Assembly (NCBI GenBank): GCA_005800865.1
Contig: SYEI01000377.1
Location: 1 to 8,512 of the forward strand
Direction: 5' to 3'
From: Bacteroidota bacterium
GTDB taxonomy: Bacteria; Bacteroidota; Bacteroidia; B-17B0; Aurantibacillaceae
DNA length: 8,512 bases
Shown: positions 1 through 6,436 of the stretch, piece after piece
Layout: every line of letters begins with the position of its first letter
How positions within the stretch are numbered: the first letter of the stretch is position 1
Notes under the pieces: generated by a model
The model's database searches: none
The model's input: only the letters and a program-made list of their open reading frames with translations
What the model was told of the DNA's origin: nothing
Program-made: the position numbers and the translations under genes

Positions 1-2
1 GT

Positions 3-92
3 GATTACGAGTTTGCCTTGTTAAGTTTGGGTTACACTTCTGTGAAAAAGCTGTTGTTGTATATACAAGAGCAAGAAGTTGAGGTATTATAA
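3..92 (+). CDS. C-terminal fragment of an unidentified protein (5' end outside the window)
   Basis: An open frame enters from the left edge and ends at TAA 90-92, giving 29 residues that start DYEFALLSLGYTSVKK and end in a charged tail, QEQEVEVL. The other two forward frames are closed within the first 27 codons, and the composition (amphipathic Leu/Lys helix, acidic tail) looks like a real protein end. I cannot name the family from so short a piece. It lies on the same strand as the TonB-dependent receptor, but the 203-bp gap with its own promoter candidates suggests a separate transcript. No convincing terminator hairpin with a T-run follows the stop. Confidence 0.55.
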   Translation, partial: DYEFALLSLGYTSVKKLLLYIQEQEVEVL

Positions 93-157
93 GTTTACAC
101 GCCCTAATTAATATACCATCTACCGTCTGCTATCAGCGATTCACCTAATAAGAGTTG

Positions 158-186
158 TTGAAAGTATTTTCCTCAAACTATATTTG
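158..186 (+). promoter_or_regulatory. Candidate distal promoter for the receptor operon (TTG-N18-TATATTTG)
   Basis: TTG at 158-160 is followed after 18 bp by TATATTTG at 179-186. This matches the Bacteroidota primary-sigma pattern of TTG about 19 bp before TAnnTTTG. Transcripts from here would have a leader of roughly 100 nt that includes the 9-bp inverted repeat at 245-274. The region is AT-rich, so a chance match is possible. The proximal promoter at 252-281 has the more usual spacing. Confidence 0.35.
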
Positions 187-244
187 AACCATCTTACAAC
201 AATTTTTAACATTAAACGTTACACAAAAGGTAAAAAAATCGTTC

Positions 245-274
245 AGGAAACTTGAAAAAAAAAATAAGTTTCCT
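245..274. repeat. Perfect 9-bp inverted repeat overlapping the proximal promoter (candidate operator)
   Basis: AGGAAACTT (245-253) and AAGTTTCCT (266-274) are perfect reverse complements separated by a 12-nt A-rich spacer (254-265). Arm centres are 21 bp apart, about two helical turns. The left arm covers two bases of the -33 TTG and the right arm ends on the first base of TAAGTTTG. No T-run follows, so it is not an obvious terminator for the upstream gene. Possible roles are an operator for a dimeric regulator or, in a longer transcript from the distal promoter, a hairpin in the leader. No regulator is identified. Confidence 0.55.
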
Positions 275-281
275 AAGTTTG
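252..281 (+). promoter_or_regulatory. Candidate proximal promoter for the TonB receptor / DUF4249 operon
   Basis: TTG at 252-254, a 19-bp spacer, then TAAGTTTG at 274-281 matches the Bacteroidota consensus TTG-N19-TAnnTTTG exactly. A start of transcription some 4-7 bp downstream would leave a leader of only about 8-17 nt before ATG 296 or 302. That is too short for a Shine-Dalgarno site and none is visible. Both promoter elements lie in or next to the arms of the inverted repeat at 245-274, so a protein bound to the dyad would cover the promoter. Confidence 0.6.
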
Positions 282-295
282 CACCCGAATATTCC

Positions 296-2659
296 ATGAT
301 TATGAAGAAACTACTAGTTTTAAATTTTATTTGCGCCGTTTTTGGCATTAAAGCACAAGATAAATTTACGGTGAGCGGTTACGCTAAAGATGCCAAAAAT
401 GGCGAAGCATTAATTGGGGTTACTGTTTACAAAAAAAATTCTCAAATAGGTACAAGCACCAATGAGTATGGTTTTTATTCATTAACGCTTCCTAAAGGGC
501 AAGACACGATTGTGTTTTCGTTTGTTGGATATAAGACTGTAATGATGCCAATCAATTTAACGTCTAATCAAACTGTAAGCACCGAAATTGGTGAAGAAGG
601 TAAGGAACTTGAAGAAGTAGTGATCTCTTCGGAAAGAGAAGATAAGAATATCAAGAGCATGGAAATGAGTGTAGCAAAATTGGATATTAAACAAATTCAA
701 AAAATGCCCGCTTTATTAGGAGAAGTTGATATTGTAAAAAGTATTCAATTATTACCTGGCGTTACCACTGTTGGTGAGGGAGCTAGTGGATTTAATGTGC
801 GTGGCGGAAATATTGATCAAAATTTAGTATTAATGGATGAAGCGCCCGTATATAATTCATCTCACTTATTTGGTTTCTTCTCTATTTTTAATCCAGATGC
901 GGTTAAAGATGTGAAATTGATTAAAGGCGGTATTCCAGCACAATATGGCGGTAGAGCTTCTTCAGTATTAGATATTAGAATGAAAGAAGGGAACAGCAAA
1001 AAAATGGAAGTTAATGGTGGTATAGGAACAATCTTTAGCCGTTTATCTATCGAAGCACCTATCTTTAAAGACAAAGCTTCTTTTATTGTAGCAGGTCGTA
1101 GAAGTTATATTGATGTGTTAGCAAAACCTATTTTAGCAAAACGTCAGCCAGATTTAAAAGACGCCAAATTTTATTTTTATGATTTAACTGCCAAATTAAA
1201 TTGGAGAATTAACGACAAGAATACCGTGTTTGCAAGCGGTTACTTGGGACGAGATGTATTTGGCGCAGGCTTTGTATTTAATTGGGGAAACACTACAGGA
1301 ACGATTCGCTGGAACCATATTTTTAATAGTAAGTTGTTTATGAACTTAACTACATTTTATAGTAACTATAATTATGAGTTAGGTTTTAAAAATGAAGGGA
1401 ACTCTCAAAAATTTGAATGGAAATCAAACATTATCAATTACAGTTTCAAGCCAGATTTTACCTATTATTTGAATAACAAAAACACCATCAAGTTTGGCGC
1501 TCAGGCTATTTTATATACGTTTAAACCAGGTGAAGCAATTATCACATCCGAAAATGGTGATAAATCAAATATCAGTTTAGATAATCAATATGGCGTAGAA
1601 TATGCTGCTTATATAGATAATGAGCAAAAGTTATCTAACCGTTTTACTTTACAATACGGTTTAAGATGGTCGTTTTTTAATTATATGGGTAAAGGTACTA
1701 AGTATACTTACCGCGATACGATTCCAAATGAAAGCAAACCATTGGAAAAAGAAGAAAAGATTGCCGATGGGAAAAATATTGCTACCTACAATATGCCTGA
1801 ACCACGTTTAGCAGTTAATTATACTATTAATGATAAGAGTTCCGTAAAGTTAGGTTACAACCGCATGTCGCAATATTTACATATTGTATCTAACACAGCC
1901 GCATCTACACCATTAGATATTTATACACCTGTAACGAATAATGTTAAGCCTTTAATTTCTGATCAAATTACTTTAGGTTATTTCCGCAACTTTAAAGATA
2001 ATATGTTTGAAACATCGGCAGAGATTTATTATAAAGACATGCAAAACCAATTAGATTATGTGGATAATGCTAACTTATTATTAAACCCACGATTAGAATC
2101 TGATTTAGTTCAAGGTAAAGGACGAGCTTATGGCTTTGAATTATATTTGAAAAAAGCAAAAGGTAAATTTACAGGCTGGGTAAGCTATACCTTATCAAAA
2201 ACAGAACGTCAGGTTAGAGGTATAAGTAATGAAGAATGGTTTTTATCTAAGTATGATAGAACACATAATGTAAACACGGTTTTAATTTTTGATTTAAACA
2301 AACGTTTCAGTTTCTCTGCAAATTTTGTCTATCAAACGGGTACACCAGCCACTTTCCCAACAGCTAAAGTAGAAGTGCAAGGATACGTTATTCCATATAA
2401 TACTGATAACAAACGTAATAATTACCGTAATACACCTTATCACAGAGCGGATATTGGCATTACATGGAATTTATCTCCAAACAACAAAAAAGGTCGTAAG
2501 CATGCGTTGGTATTAAGCGTATATAATTTATACAATAGAAGAAATGCGTTCTCTATTTATTTTAGAAACAATCCTGATTACCCAGTAAATACAGAAGCAG
2601 TTCGTTACTCGGTTATTGCAACTATTGTTCCAGCAATTACTTACAATTTTAAATTTTAA
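296..2659 (+). CDS. TonB-dependent outer-membrane receptor with carboxypeptidase-like N-terminal domain
   Basis: This 787-residue protein is a Bacteroidota TonB-dependent receptor, a gated 22-strand outer-membrane barrel that takes up a ligand using energy from TonB-ExbBD. A signal peptide (about residues 3-20, ending GIKAQ) comes first. A carboxypeptidase-D regulatory-like domain follows (about 24-105: GxVxD-like opening, STNEYGFYSLTLPKG, FVGYKT). The segment LEEVVIS (105-111) lies where such receptors carry the TonB-box region. The plug is about 117-231, with FNVRGGNIDQNLVLMDEAPVYN and GGIPAQYGGRASSVLDIRMKEGN. The rest is barrel, ending in aromatic ITYNFKF, the usual C-terminal beta-signal. 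Start: ATG 296 gives MIMKK; ATG 302 gives a cleaner MKKLL signal peptide and is an equally good choice. A DUF4249 lipoprotein gene follows 16 bp downstream. There is no SusD partner, so it is not a classical SusC/D glycan pair. The ligand cannot be read from the sequence. Confidence 0.95.
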   Translation: MIMKKLLVLNFICAVFGIKAQDKFTVSGYAKDAKNGEALIGVTVYKKNSQIGTSTNEYGFYSLTLPKGQDTIVFSFVGYKTVMMPINLTSNQTVSTEIGEEGKELEEVVISSEREDKNIKSMEMSVAKLDIKQIQKMPALLGEVDIVKSIQLLPGVTTVGEGASGFNVRGGNIDQNLVLMDEAPVYNSSHLFGFFSIFNPDAVKDVKLIKGGIPAQYGGRASSVLDIRMKEGNSKKMEVNGGIGTIFSRLSIEAPIFKDKASFIVAGRRSYIDVLAKPILAKRQPDLKDAKFYFYDLTAKLNWRINDKNTVFASGYLGRDVFGAGFVFNWGNTTGTIRWNHIFNSKLFMNLTTFYSNYNYELGFKNEGNSQKFEWKSNIINYSFKPDFTYYLNNKNTIKFGAQAILYTFKPGEAIITSENGDKSNISLDNQYGVEYAAYIDNEQKLSNRFTLQYGLRWSFFNYMGKGTKYTYRDTIPNESKPLEKEEKIADGKNIATYNMPEPRLAVNYTINDKSSVKLGYNRMSQYLHIVSNTAASTPLDIYTPVTNNVKPLISDQITLGYFRNFKDNMFETSAEIYYKDMQNQLDYVDNANLLLNPRLESDLVQGKGRAYGFELYLKKAKGKFTGWVSYTLSKTERQVRGISNEEWFLSKYDRTHNVNTVLIFDLNKRFSFSANFVYQTGTPATFPTAKVEVQGYVIPYNTDNKRNNYRNTPYHRADIGITWNLSPNNKKGRKHALVLSVYNLYNRRNAFSIYFRNNPDYPVNTEAVRYSVIATIVPAITYNFKF

Positions 2660-2675
2660 TTTTTATTATAGAATT

Positions 2676-3539
2676 ATGAAGACTCTTAAATTATTTTTTG
2701 TTTTACTAACAGTTATCAGTTTTACCTCTTGTGAAGATGTGATACAAGTTAAATTAGATGAAGGCGATCCAATTGTAACTATTGATGCGTTTATTAACGA
2801 TATGCAATTGCAACAAAAGGTACGATTAACCTACACGGATGGTTATTTTAGTCAAAAACCAAATGAGCCTATTATTGGCGCAACAGTTTCAGTTAAAGAT
2901 TTAACCACGGGTATAGATTATGTGTTTAACGATAATAACAATGGCGATTATGTATGGACTCCAACTGATACACTTAGAGTAGGCCATAACTATGAGCTAA
3001 CAGTAACTCATCAAGGAAATATATACAAATCTACCTCACGCATGAATAGAACAACTAGGGTTGATAGCATTATTGCTGAGTTTAAAGAAGGTGGAGGGCT
3101 TGCAGAAACAGAACCTGGTTACGATATGGCTTTTTTAGGATTTGATATTCCAGGAGATACCGTTGATTATTATTGGATTAAATCTTACCGTAATGGTGTG
3201 TTTTTTAATAAAGGTGGAGATATTAATATTTGTGCAGATGCTGCTTTTGGAGCAGGTGCCGATGGATTCCCTTTTATTACTCCAATTGCTCAAGGCATTA
3301 CACCTTTTGGAGAACGTTTTAAGAAATTCGATGTGTGTCGTGTTGAAATTCACTCCATTAATTTAGAAACCTTTAATTTTTTAACGCAAGTACAAACGCA
3401 AACTACTAACTCAGGTTTATTTGCAACAAGTCCAGAAAACGTAAAAACAAATATTAAAAATACAACCAATGATAAAACGAAAGTGGTGGGTTGGTTTTGT
3501 ATGAGTGCAGTAGGTTTTAGAGAAAGAGTAGCGGAATAA
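2676..3539 (+). CDS. DUF4249-family lipoprotein, partner of the TonB-dependent receptor
   Basis: This 287-residue protein starts at ATG 2676, 16 bp after the receptor stop. An upstream in-frame ATG at 2616 would overlap the receptor gene and spoil the signal peptide. MKTLKLFFVLLTVISFTSC is a lipoprotein signal with Cys19 as the lipidation site; the relaxed lipobox and acidic ED just after Cys are common in Bacteroidota surface lipoproteins. The segment EDVIQVKLDEGDPIVTIDAF is typical of the DUF4249 N-terminus. It is followed by a beta-rich Ig/carboxypeptidase-like region (about 65-120: IIGATVSVKD, NNNGDYVW, HNYELTVTHQGNIYKS). The end, WFCMSAVGFRERVAE, also fits the family. DUF4249 genes very often follow TonB-dependent receptors of this type, so a role as ligand-binding or lid-like accessory is inferred from context; the molecular function is unknown. 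No second promoter is seen, so the two genes are probably cotranscribed. Confidence 0.88.
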   Translation: MKTLKLFFVLLTVISFTSCEDVIQVKLDEGDPIVTIDAFINDMQLQQKVRLTYTDGYFSQKPNEPIIGATVSVKDLTTGIDYVFNDNNNGDYVWTPTDTLRVGHNYELTVTHQGNIYKSTSRMNRTTRVDSIIAEFKEGGGLAETEPGYDMAFLGFDIPGDTVDYYWIKSYRNGVFFNKGGDINICADAAFGAGADGFPFITPIAQGITPFGERFKKFDVCRVEIHSINLETFNFLTQVQTQTTNSGLFATSPENVKTNIKNTTNDKTKVVGWFCMSAVGFRERVAE

Positions 3540-3540
3540 T

Positions 3541-4107
3541 TTATTTATTATAAATCAAATTCATCATATCTTCATCTTTTCTATATACATCAATATAGAG
3601 TTTTAGTCCTGTGCTATCAGCATGTGCTGTGTAATAGCGAGTGAAAATTGGCAATGCTTTTTTTAATTTAATTTTCTTTTGTTCTTGTTTTACAAAATAT
3701 ACCTGTAAACTATCATGAGTGTAATGCACACTGTCATCTCTAATTAAAAAATCGGCAAAGTCAATAAAGTTTTCTAAACGAATACAGCCATGGCTTTGCG
3801 AACGGGAACTTGTTTTAAAGTAGCGCTTAGAATTAGTATCATGCAAATACACACCAAAAGGATTATGGAAATTAAATTTTACAACACCTAAACTATTTTC
3901 TTCACCAATACGTTGTCTAAATCTAACAGGTAAATAATCTTTGGTGTATTTTTTCCAAGGTATTTTTGTATAGTCTAAAACTCTATCACCAGCACCTAAT
4001 ACTTCAAAGTTTTTTCTTCTGATATAAGAAGTATCGTGCTGTACTGCTGGTAAAATTTCTTTGGTGGCAATACTTATAGGAACATTCCAGTAAGGATAAA
4101 TCAACAT
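3541..4107 (-). CDS. C-terminal catalytic part of the interrupted L,D-transpeptidase (YkuD core)
   Basis: From ATG 4107 the frame encodes 188 residues holding the YkuD active site. It begins MLIYPYWNVPISIATKEILP, a conserved block of Bacteroidota L,D-transpeptidases. The catalytic region has the upstream His in FGVYLHD (residue 89 of this part) and SRSQSHGCIRLEN, with the nucleophile Cys108 and neighbouring His106 and Arg110. L,D-transpeptidases form 3-3 cross-links or attach proteins to diaminopimelate in peptidoglycan in the periplasm. This part lacks a signal peptide and the first strands of YkuD. Even if translation restarted 15 nt after the TAA, the product would probably stay in the cytoplasm and misfold. 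ATG 4107 is better read as an internal Met of one longer protein. The family is certain; independent expression is doubtful. Confidence 0.6.
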   Translation of the reverse strand: MLIYPYWNVPISIATKEILPAVQHDTSYIRRKNFEVLGAGDRVLDYTKIPWKKYTKDYLPVRFRQRIGEENSLGVVKFNFHNPFGVYLHDTNSKRYFKTSSRSQSHGCIRLENFIDFADFLIRDDSVHYTHDSLQVYFVKQEQKKIKLKKALPIFTRYYTAHADSTGLKLYIDVYRKDEDMMNLIYNK

Positions 4108-4122
4108 GTGATCAATTTTACT

Positions 4123-5169
4123 TTATAAAATAGGGGTTTGATGATCTGGCTTACCGCAAACTACAGCCGATTGCATTACTACCGTATCTTTTTCAAAAAC
4201 GGTTAACCAAAATGCAGGAATGTTAATGAAAGCATATTTTTCAGGGAATTTTGTTTCCCAACGCCAGCGTTCCATAGCCATACAAATTTGTTTAATGATT
4301 TTTTCGCGGTTATAAGAAAATGCTTGAGCGGTATATTTTCCTATTTTTCCATCAGGTTGAATGAACCATTTTTTTTGTAATTTATTTAAAGCCTTTGCTA
4401 ATTTAATGCTATCGTTAGCGATTATGGTACTATCGTATAAACCTTGCTTGATTAAACTCTTTTTAATAAGTTGTAGTTTAACAATAGTATCTTTTTCGGT
4501 TACAAAAGGAATAGAATCAACTTGATATAATGTTGGGTTATTTAATATCGTAGCTAATTCTTTTTTTAGCATTCGGTAATTATAAAATTTTGGTTCTAAT
4601 GAATCTAGACCTGCTTTTAAATTGTTTTTTTTGTATGAGCTCACTAAAACACTGTCCCAACCTTTGTCTAGTTTGTGAAAGTTAGTTTGAAGTAATAAAC
4701 TATCTGTATAAAATCGTCCTTTATTTAAATGAGCCCCCATTAAGAAATAAGCATCGCTTAATAACAAGTCAGCAGAAACTAGTGCTGTAACATTAATAGT
4801 TGTTTTATTTGTTTCAATAGAATCGAGCTGACGTTGGATGTTGATGAAATGGTAATTATTAGGTATTAAACCGTAATACATACTCTTTTCAATCAGTTTT
4901 AATAAACTATCGCCATTAGGGTTGAGTTTACTTTTATCAAACCATAAAAGTTTACTGTTATATTGAGGATTAAAATATCGGTAACAGGTTAATGGAATGG
5001 AATCAATGGTGATTATTGAATCTTTGAGCAGATAAGAATTTAGTTGCTTAACCGTTTCTTTTTCTAAATCTTGAGGTCTGCTAACTTTTATGGTTTTAAC
5101 TTCCTTTGTTTCGTTTGAACAGGAATAAAAAATAAATATGCTAACTACTATAAAAAAACAAAGCCTCAT
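4123..5169 (-). CDS. N-terminal part of the interrupted L,D-transpeptidase (lipoprotein, scaffold, peptidoglycan-binding)
   Basis: The 348 residues before the TAA form a potential exported product. MRLCFFIVVSIFIFYSC is a lipoprotein signal with Cys17 as the probable lipid anchor. Residues about 40-185 resemble the scaffold domain found before the catalytic domain in YcbB-like enzymes (KLLWFD, MYYGLIPNNYHF, SADLLLSDAYFLMGAHLNKGRF). Residues about 230-285 look like a peptidoglycan-binding type 1 repeat (LNKLQKKWFIQPDGKIGKYTAQAF). They are followed by MAMERWRW and the first YkuD strands (YAFINIPAFWLTVFEKDT, VVCGKPDHQTPIL). The catalytic His and Cys are all downstream of the stop, so this product alone could bind peptidoglycan but not catalyse transpeptidation. 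ATG 5169 is the only start that keeps the signal peptide; it is embedded in a terminator-like stem (5152-5196), and no promoter of its own is evident. Confidence 0.7.
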   Translation of the reverse strand: MRLCFFIVVSIFIFYSCSNETKEVKTIKVSRPQDLEKETVKQLNSYLLKDSIITIDSIPLTCYRYFNPQYNSKLLWFDKSKLNPNGDSLLKLIEKSMYYGLIPNNYHFINIQRQLDSIETNKTTINVTALVSADLLLSDAYFLMGAHLNKGRFYTDSLLLQTNFHKLDKGWDSVLVSSYKKNNLKAGLDSLEPKFYNYRMLKKELATILNNPTLYQVDSIPFVTEKDTIVKLQLIKKSLIKQGLYDSTIIANDSIKLAKALNKLQKKWFIQPDGKIGKYTAQAFSYNREKIIKQICMAMERWRWETKFPEKYAFINIPAFWLTVFEKDTVVMQSAVVCGKPDHQTPIL

Positions 5170-5196
5170 CTCTAAGTAAAGATAAGGCTTTGTTTT
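5152..5196 (-). terminator. Intrinsic terminator of the T9SS gene, overlapping the transpeptidase start codon
   Basis: Read as minus-strand RNA, 5196-5180 pairs with 5171-5155 in a 17-bp stem: 12 Watson-Crick pairs (AAAACAAAGCCT with AGGCTTTGTTTT), one U-G wobble (5184 with 5167) and four more pairs (AUCU with AGAU). The loop is 8 nt, and a run of seven U (5158-5152) ends the structure. On the plus strand the wobble becomes an A-C mismatch, so the structure is tuned to minus-strand RNA. It starts 15 bp after the T9SS gene stop, as expected for its terminator. The ATG of the transpeptidase (5169-5167) is in the 3' arm, and the U-run encodes part of its signal peptide (CysPhePhe). Confidence 0.8.
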
Positions 5197-5211
5197 GATT
5201 TGAAAAAAAAG

Positions 5212-6270
5212 TTATTTACTGACGTTAAATTTATCAGATTTTAAAACTAGATTGTTTTTATCAACCACATGATAAATATACATGCCGCTTGATAAATTTG
5301 TTAAATTCATTTTAGCTTTACCCATTTCTAATACTTCAGTAGCCACTAATTTACCAGTAACATCAAATGCTATTACTTTGGTAGCTTCAGGGCTTGTTGT
5401 AGCAAAGTTAATTACAGTTGCAGCTGGGTTAGGGTATACTGATAATTGAATAGATGCTTTTTGAGGTTCGTTTACGCTAACAACGTTATAATCTCTTTGC
5501 ACGGTTACTGACTTTAAAACATTAATGGTAGGGGTACCAATTGCAGGAGTAAGAGTGAAACTTGTATTTGCTATAGAGAAAATAGCAGCTCTTGATGCAC
5601 TAGGAGAATAATAGTCATAATTTAATCGACTTACATTAACAGTAATTGGAATACCGAAAACAGAAATATTACCAGTAAGGGTTTCTGTTGTTTTTACTCT
5701 TGTAATATCAGTGAATGATTTTAAAGTTGTGCCAGCTGCTGCATTTGGAACATCTAAATTAAGAGTACCTGTTCCATCAGCGGTAGCTATAACAGTTCCA
5801 CCAATTGGCCCAGTGCTACCCAAGGCAGTAACAGAACCCGTAGGGTTAGATGTAATAGATGAGTTAAGAGCCATAGGATATGTTGCATATGTAGCAGGTG
5901 TAGTGTACACTAATGTTCCTCCAACAACACCAAATGAAATATCTCCACCGTAAAAATTTAAATCATTTGCTGTTGATTTAAAATAGGCAATATCAGTAGC
6001 AGAGGAAGTAACCGCAACGTCTGCGGCAGGATAAGTAGCATTTGAAGCAGCAACAGTAGAATAATTTGCAATAGCAGCAGTAGTAGTATTTATTGCTGTA
6101 AAATTCCAAATTGCACTTGCCCCAGTAGTTGCCCCTTGGTTAACACCAGCAGTGTCACATTGAAAAATGTCATAATTAAAACCAACTGTTGGTGCATGGT
6201 TTGCTTGCGTCAACTGTGCATTTGCGCCTAGACTAAATAATATTGATAAAGAAAGTAAAGTTTTTTTCAT
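5212..6270 (-). CDS. Secreted protein with T9SS type A C-terminal sorting domain
   Basis: This 352-residue protein starts at ATG 6270 with a Sec signal peptide, MKKTLLSLSILFSLGANAQ, probably cleaved after ANA. The central part (about 20-265) is rich in Ala, Thr, Ser and Gly with predicted beta structure. It begins in a pattern seen in many uncharacterised Bacteroidota secreted proteins (NHAPTVGFNYDIFQCDTAGVN, IWNFTAIN), and I recognise no enzymatic motif. Residues about 274-352 are a type A T9SS sorting domain: LSVYPNPAATVINF, VIAFDVTGKLVATE, LSSGMYIYHV, and a basic end KSDKFNVSK. The protein should cross the inner membrane by Sec and the outer membrane by the type IX system, then be released or attached to surface lipopolysaccharide. 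It has its own promoter candidate (6293-6322) and terminator (5152-5196), so it appears monocistronic. The role is unknown; an adhesive or surface-layer role is only a guess. Confidence 0.88.
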   Translation of the reverse strand: MKKTLLSLSILFSLGANAQLTQANHAPTVGFNYDIFQCDTAGVNQGATTGASAIWNFTAINTTTAAIANYSTVAASNATYPAADVAVTSSATDIAYFKSTANDLNFYGGDISFGVVGGTLVYTTPATYATYPMALNSSITSNPTGSVTALGSTGPIGGTVIATADGTGTLNLDVPNAAAGTTLKSFTDITRVKTTETLTGNISVFGIPITVNVSRLNYDYYSPSASRAAIFSIANTSFTLTPAIGTPTINVLKSVTVQRDYNVVSVNEPQKASIQLSVYPNPAATVINFATTSPEATKVIAFDVTGKLVATEVLEMGKAKMNLTNLSSGMYIYHVVDKNNLVLKSDKFNVSK

Positions 6271-6292
6271 GTGTTTGTTTTTATGGTTTATT

Positions 6293-6322
6293 CAAATGTA
6301 TTTAAAATTCAGTTAGTTACAA
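6293..6322 (-). promoter_or_regulatory. Candidate promoter of the T9SS-sorted protein gene
   Basis: On the minus strand, TTG (6322-6320) is followed after exactly 19 bp by TACATTTG (6300-6293), a full match to the Bacteroidota TTG-N19-TAnnTTTG promoter. The last base is 22 bp upstream of ATG 6270, leaving a short leader of about 15-18 nt. Spacer length and geometry are the same as for the receptor promoter at 252-281, which supports both calls. Confidence 0.65.
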
Positions 6323-6361
6323 AATTATTTTCCAAATAATCTTACGTATTCATCTAGCTAC

Positions 6362-6383
6362 TTTATGGGTTTAGTCCCATAAA
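6362..6383. repeat. 8-bp inverted repeat TTTATGGG-N6-CCCATAAA between the T9SS and FAD-dehydrogenase genes
   Basis: TTTATGGG (6362-6369) and CCCATAAA (6376-6383) are perfect reverse complements around the 6-nt spacer TTTAGT. As minus-strand RNA it would form a stable hairpin about 60 nt after the dehydrogenase stop, but no U-run follows. As DNA it lies 40-60 bp upstream of the T9SS gene's -33 element, where an activator site could lie. The sequence does not decide between a hairpin protecting the dehydrogenase mRNA 3' end and an operator. Confidence 0.45.
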
Positions 6384-6436
6384 ATAAGGCATTTATGAAG
6401 CATTTTATTACTTAATCCTCATGTAATTCTAATAAT

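Larger units (their letters stand above)
3541..5169 (-). pseudogene. L,D-transpeptidase lipoprotein gene interrupted by an in-frame TAA
   Basis: Two open segments, 5169-4123 and 4107-3541, are in the same reading frame. They are separated only by TAA (4125-4123) and five sense codons (S K I D H). Joined, they give 542 residues in the architecture of Bacteroidota L,D-transpeptidases: lipoprotein signal (Cys17), N-terminal scaffold domain, peptidoglycan-binding repeat (about 230-285), and a YkuD catalytic domain (about 311-482) with SHGCIRL. The stop falls inside YkuD, between GKPDHQTPIL and MLIYPYWNVP, two blocks that are continuous in the family. Since the frame is unchanged, a single substitution to TAA (for example from a Tyr, Lys, Gln or Glu codon) explains it; an indel does not. 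The rest looks intact, so the lesion is recent, a sequencing error, or read through. The 3' end is 1 bp from the DUF4249 stop, and the 5' end lies in the neighbour's terminator. Confidence 0.82.

Noticed and set aside
862..1074. Open frame of about 70 codons on the minus strand inside the receptor gene
   Set aside because: It lies opposite the highly conserved plug region of a clear receptor and has no recognisable features; it is a shadow of the coding strand. The same holds for open frames at 3135-3366, 5711-5953 and 6933-7271.
296..3539. SusC/SusD polysaccharide utilisation pair
   Set aside because: The second gene is a DUF4249 lipoprotein, much shorter than SusD and without its features, and no carbohydrate-active enzymes are present.
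3541..5169. Frameshift as the cause of the split transpeptidase
   Set aside because: Counting codons from GKPDHQTPIL to MLIYPYWNVP shows both segments in one frame with only TAA and five sense codons between, so no insertion or deletion is needed.
3541..5169. TAA reassigned as a sense codon in this organism
   Set aside because: The receptor, DUF4249, T9SS, membrane-protein and dehydrogenase genes all end naturally at TAA where their families end.
5403..5410. TAACTTTG on the minus strand as a transpeptidase promoter inside the T9SS gene
   Set aside because: It matches TAnnTTTG, but no TTG is present about 19 bp upstream, it lies within coding sequence, and the terminator at 5152-5196 would still intervene.
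6384..6412. Repeated GCATTT motifs between the dehydrogenase and T9SS genes
   Set aside because: Only two imperfect short copies are present, too few and too AT-rich to call a repeat array or binding-site cluster.
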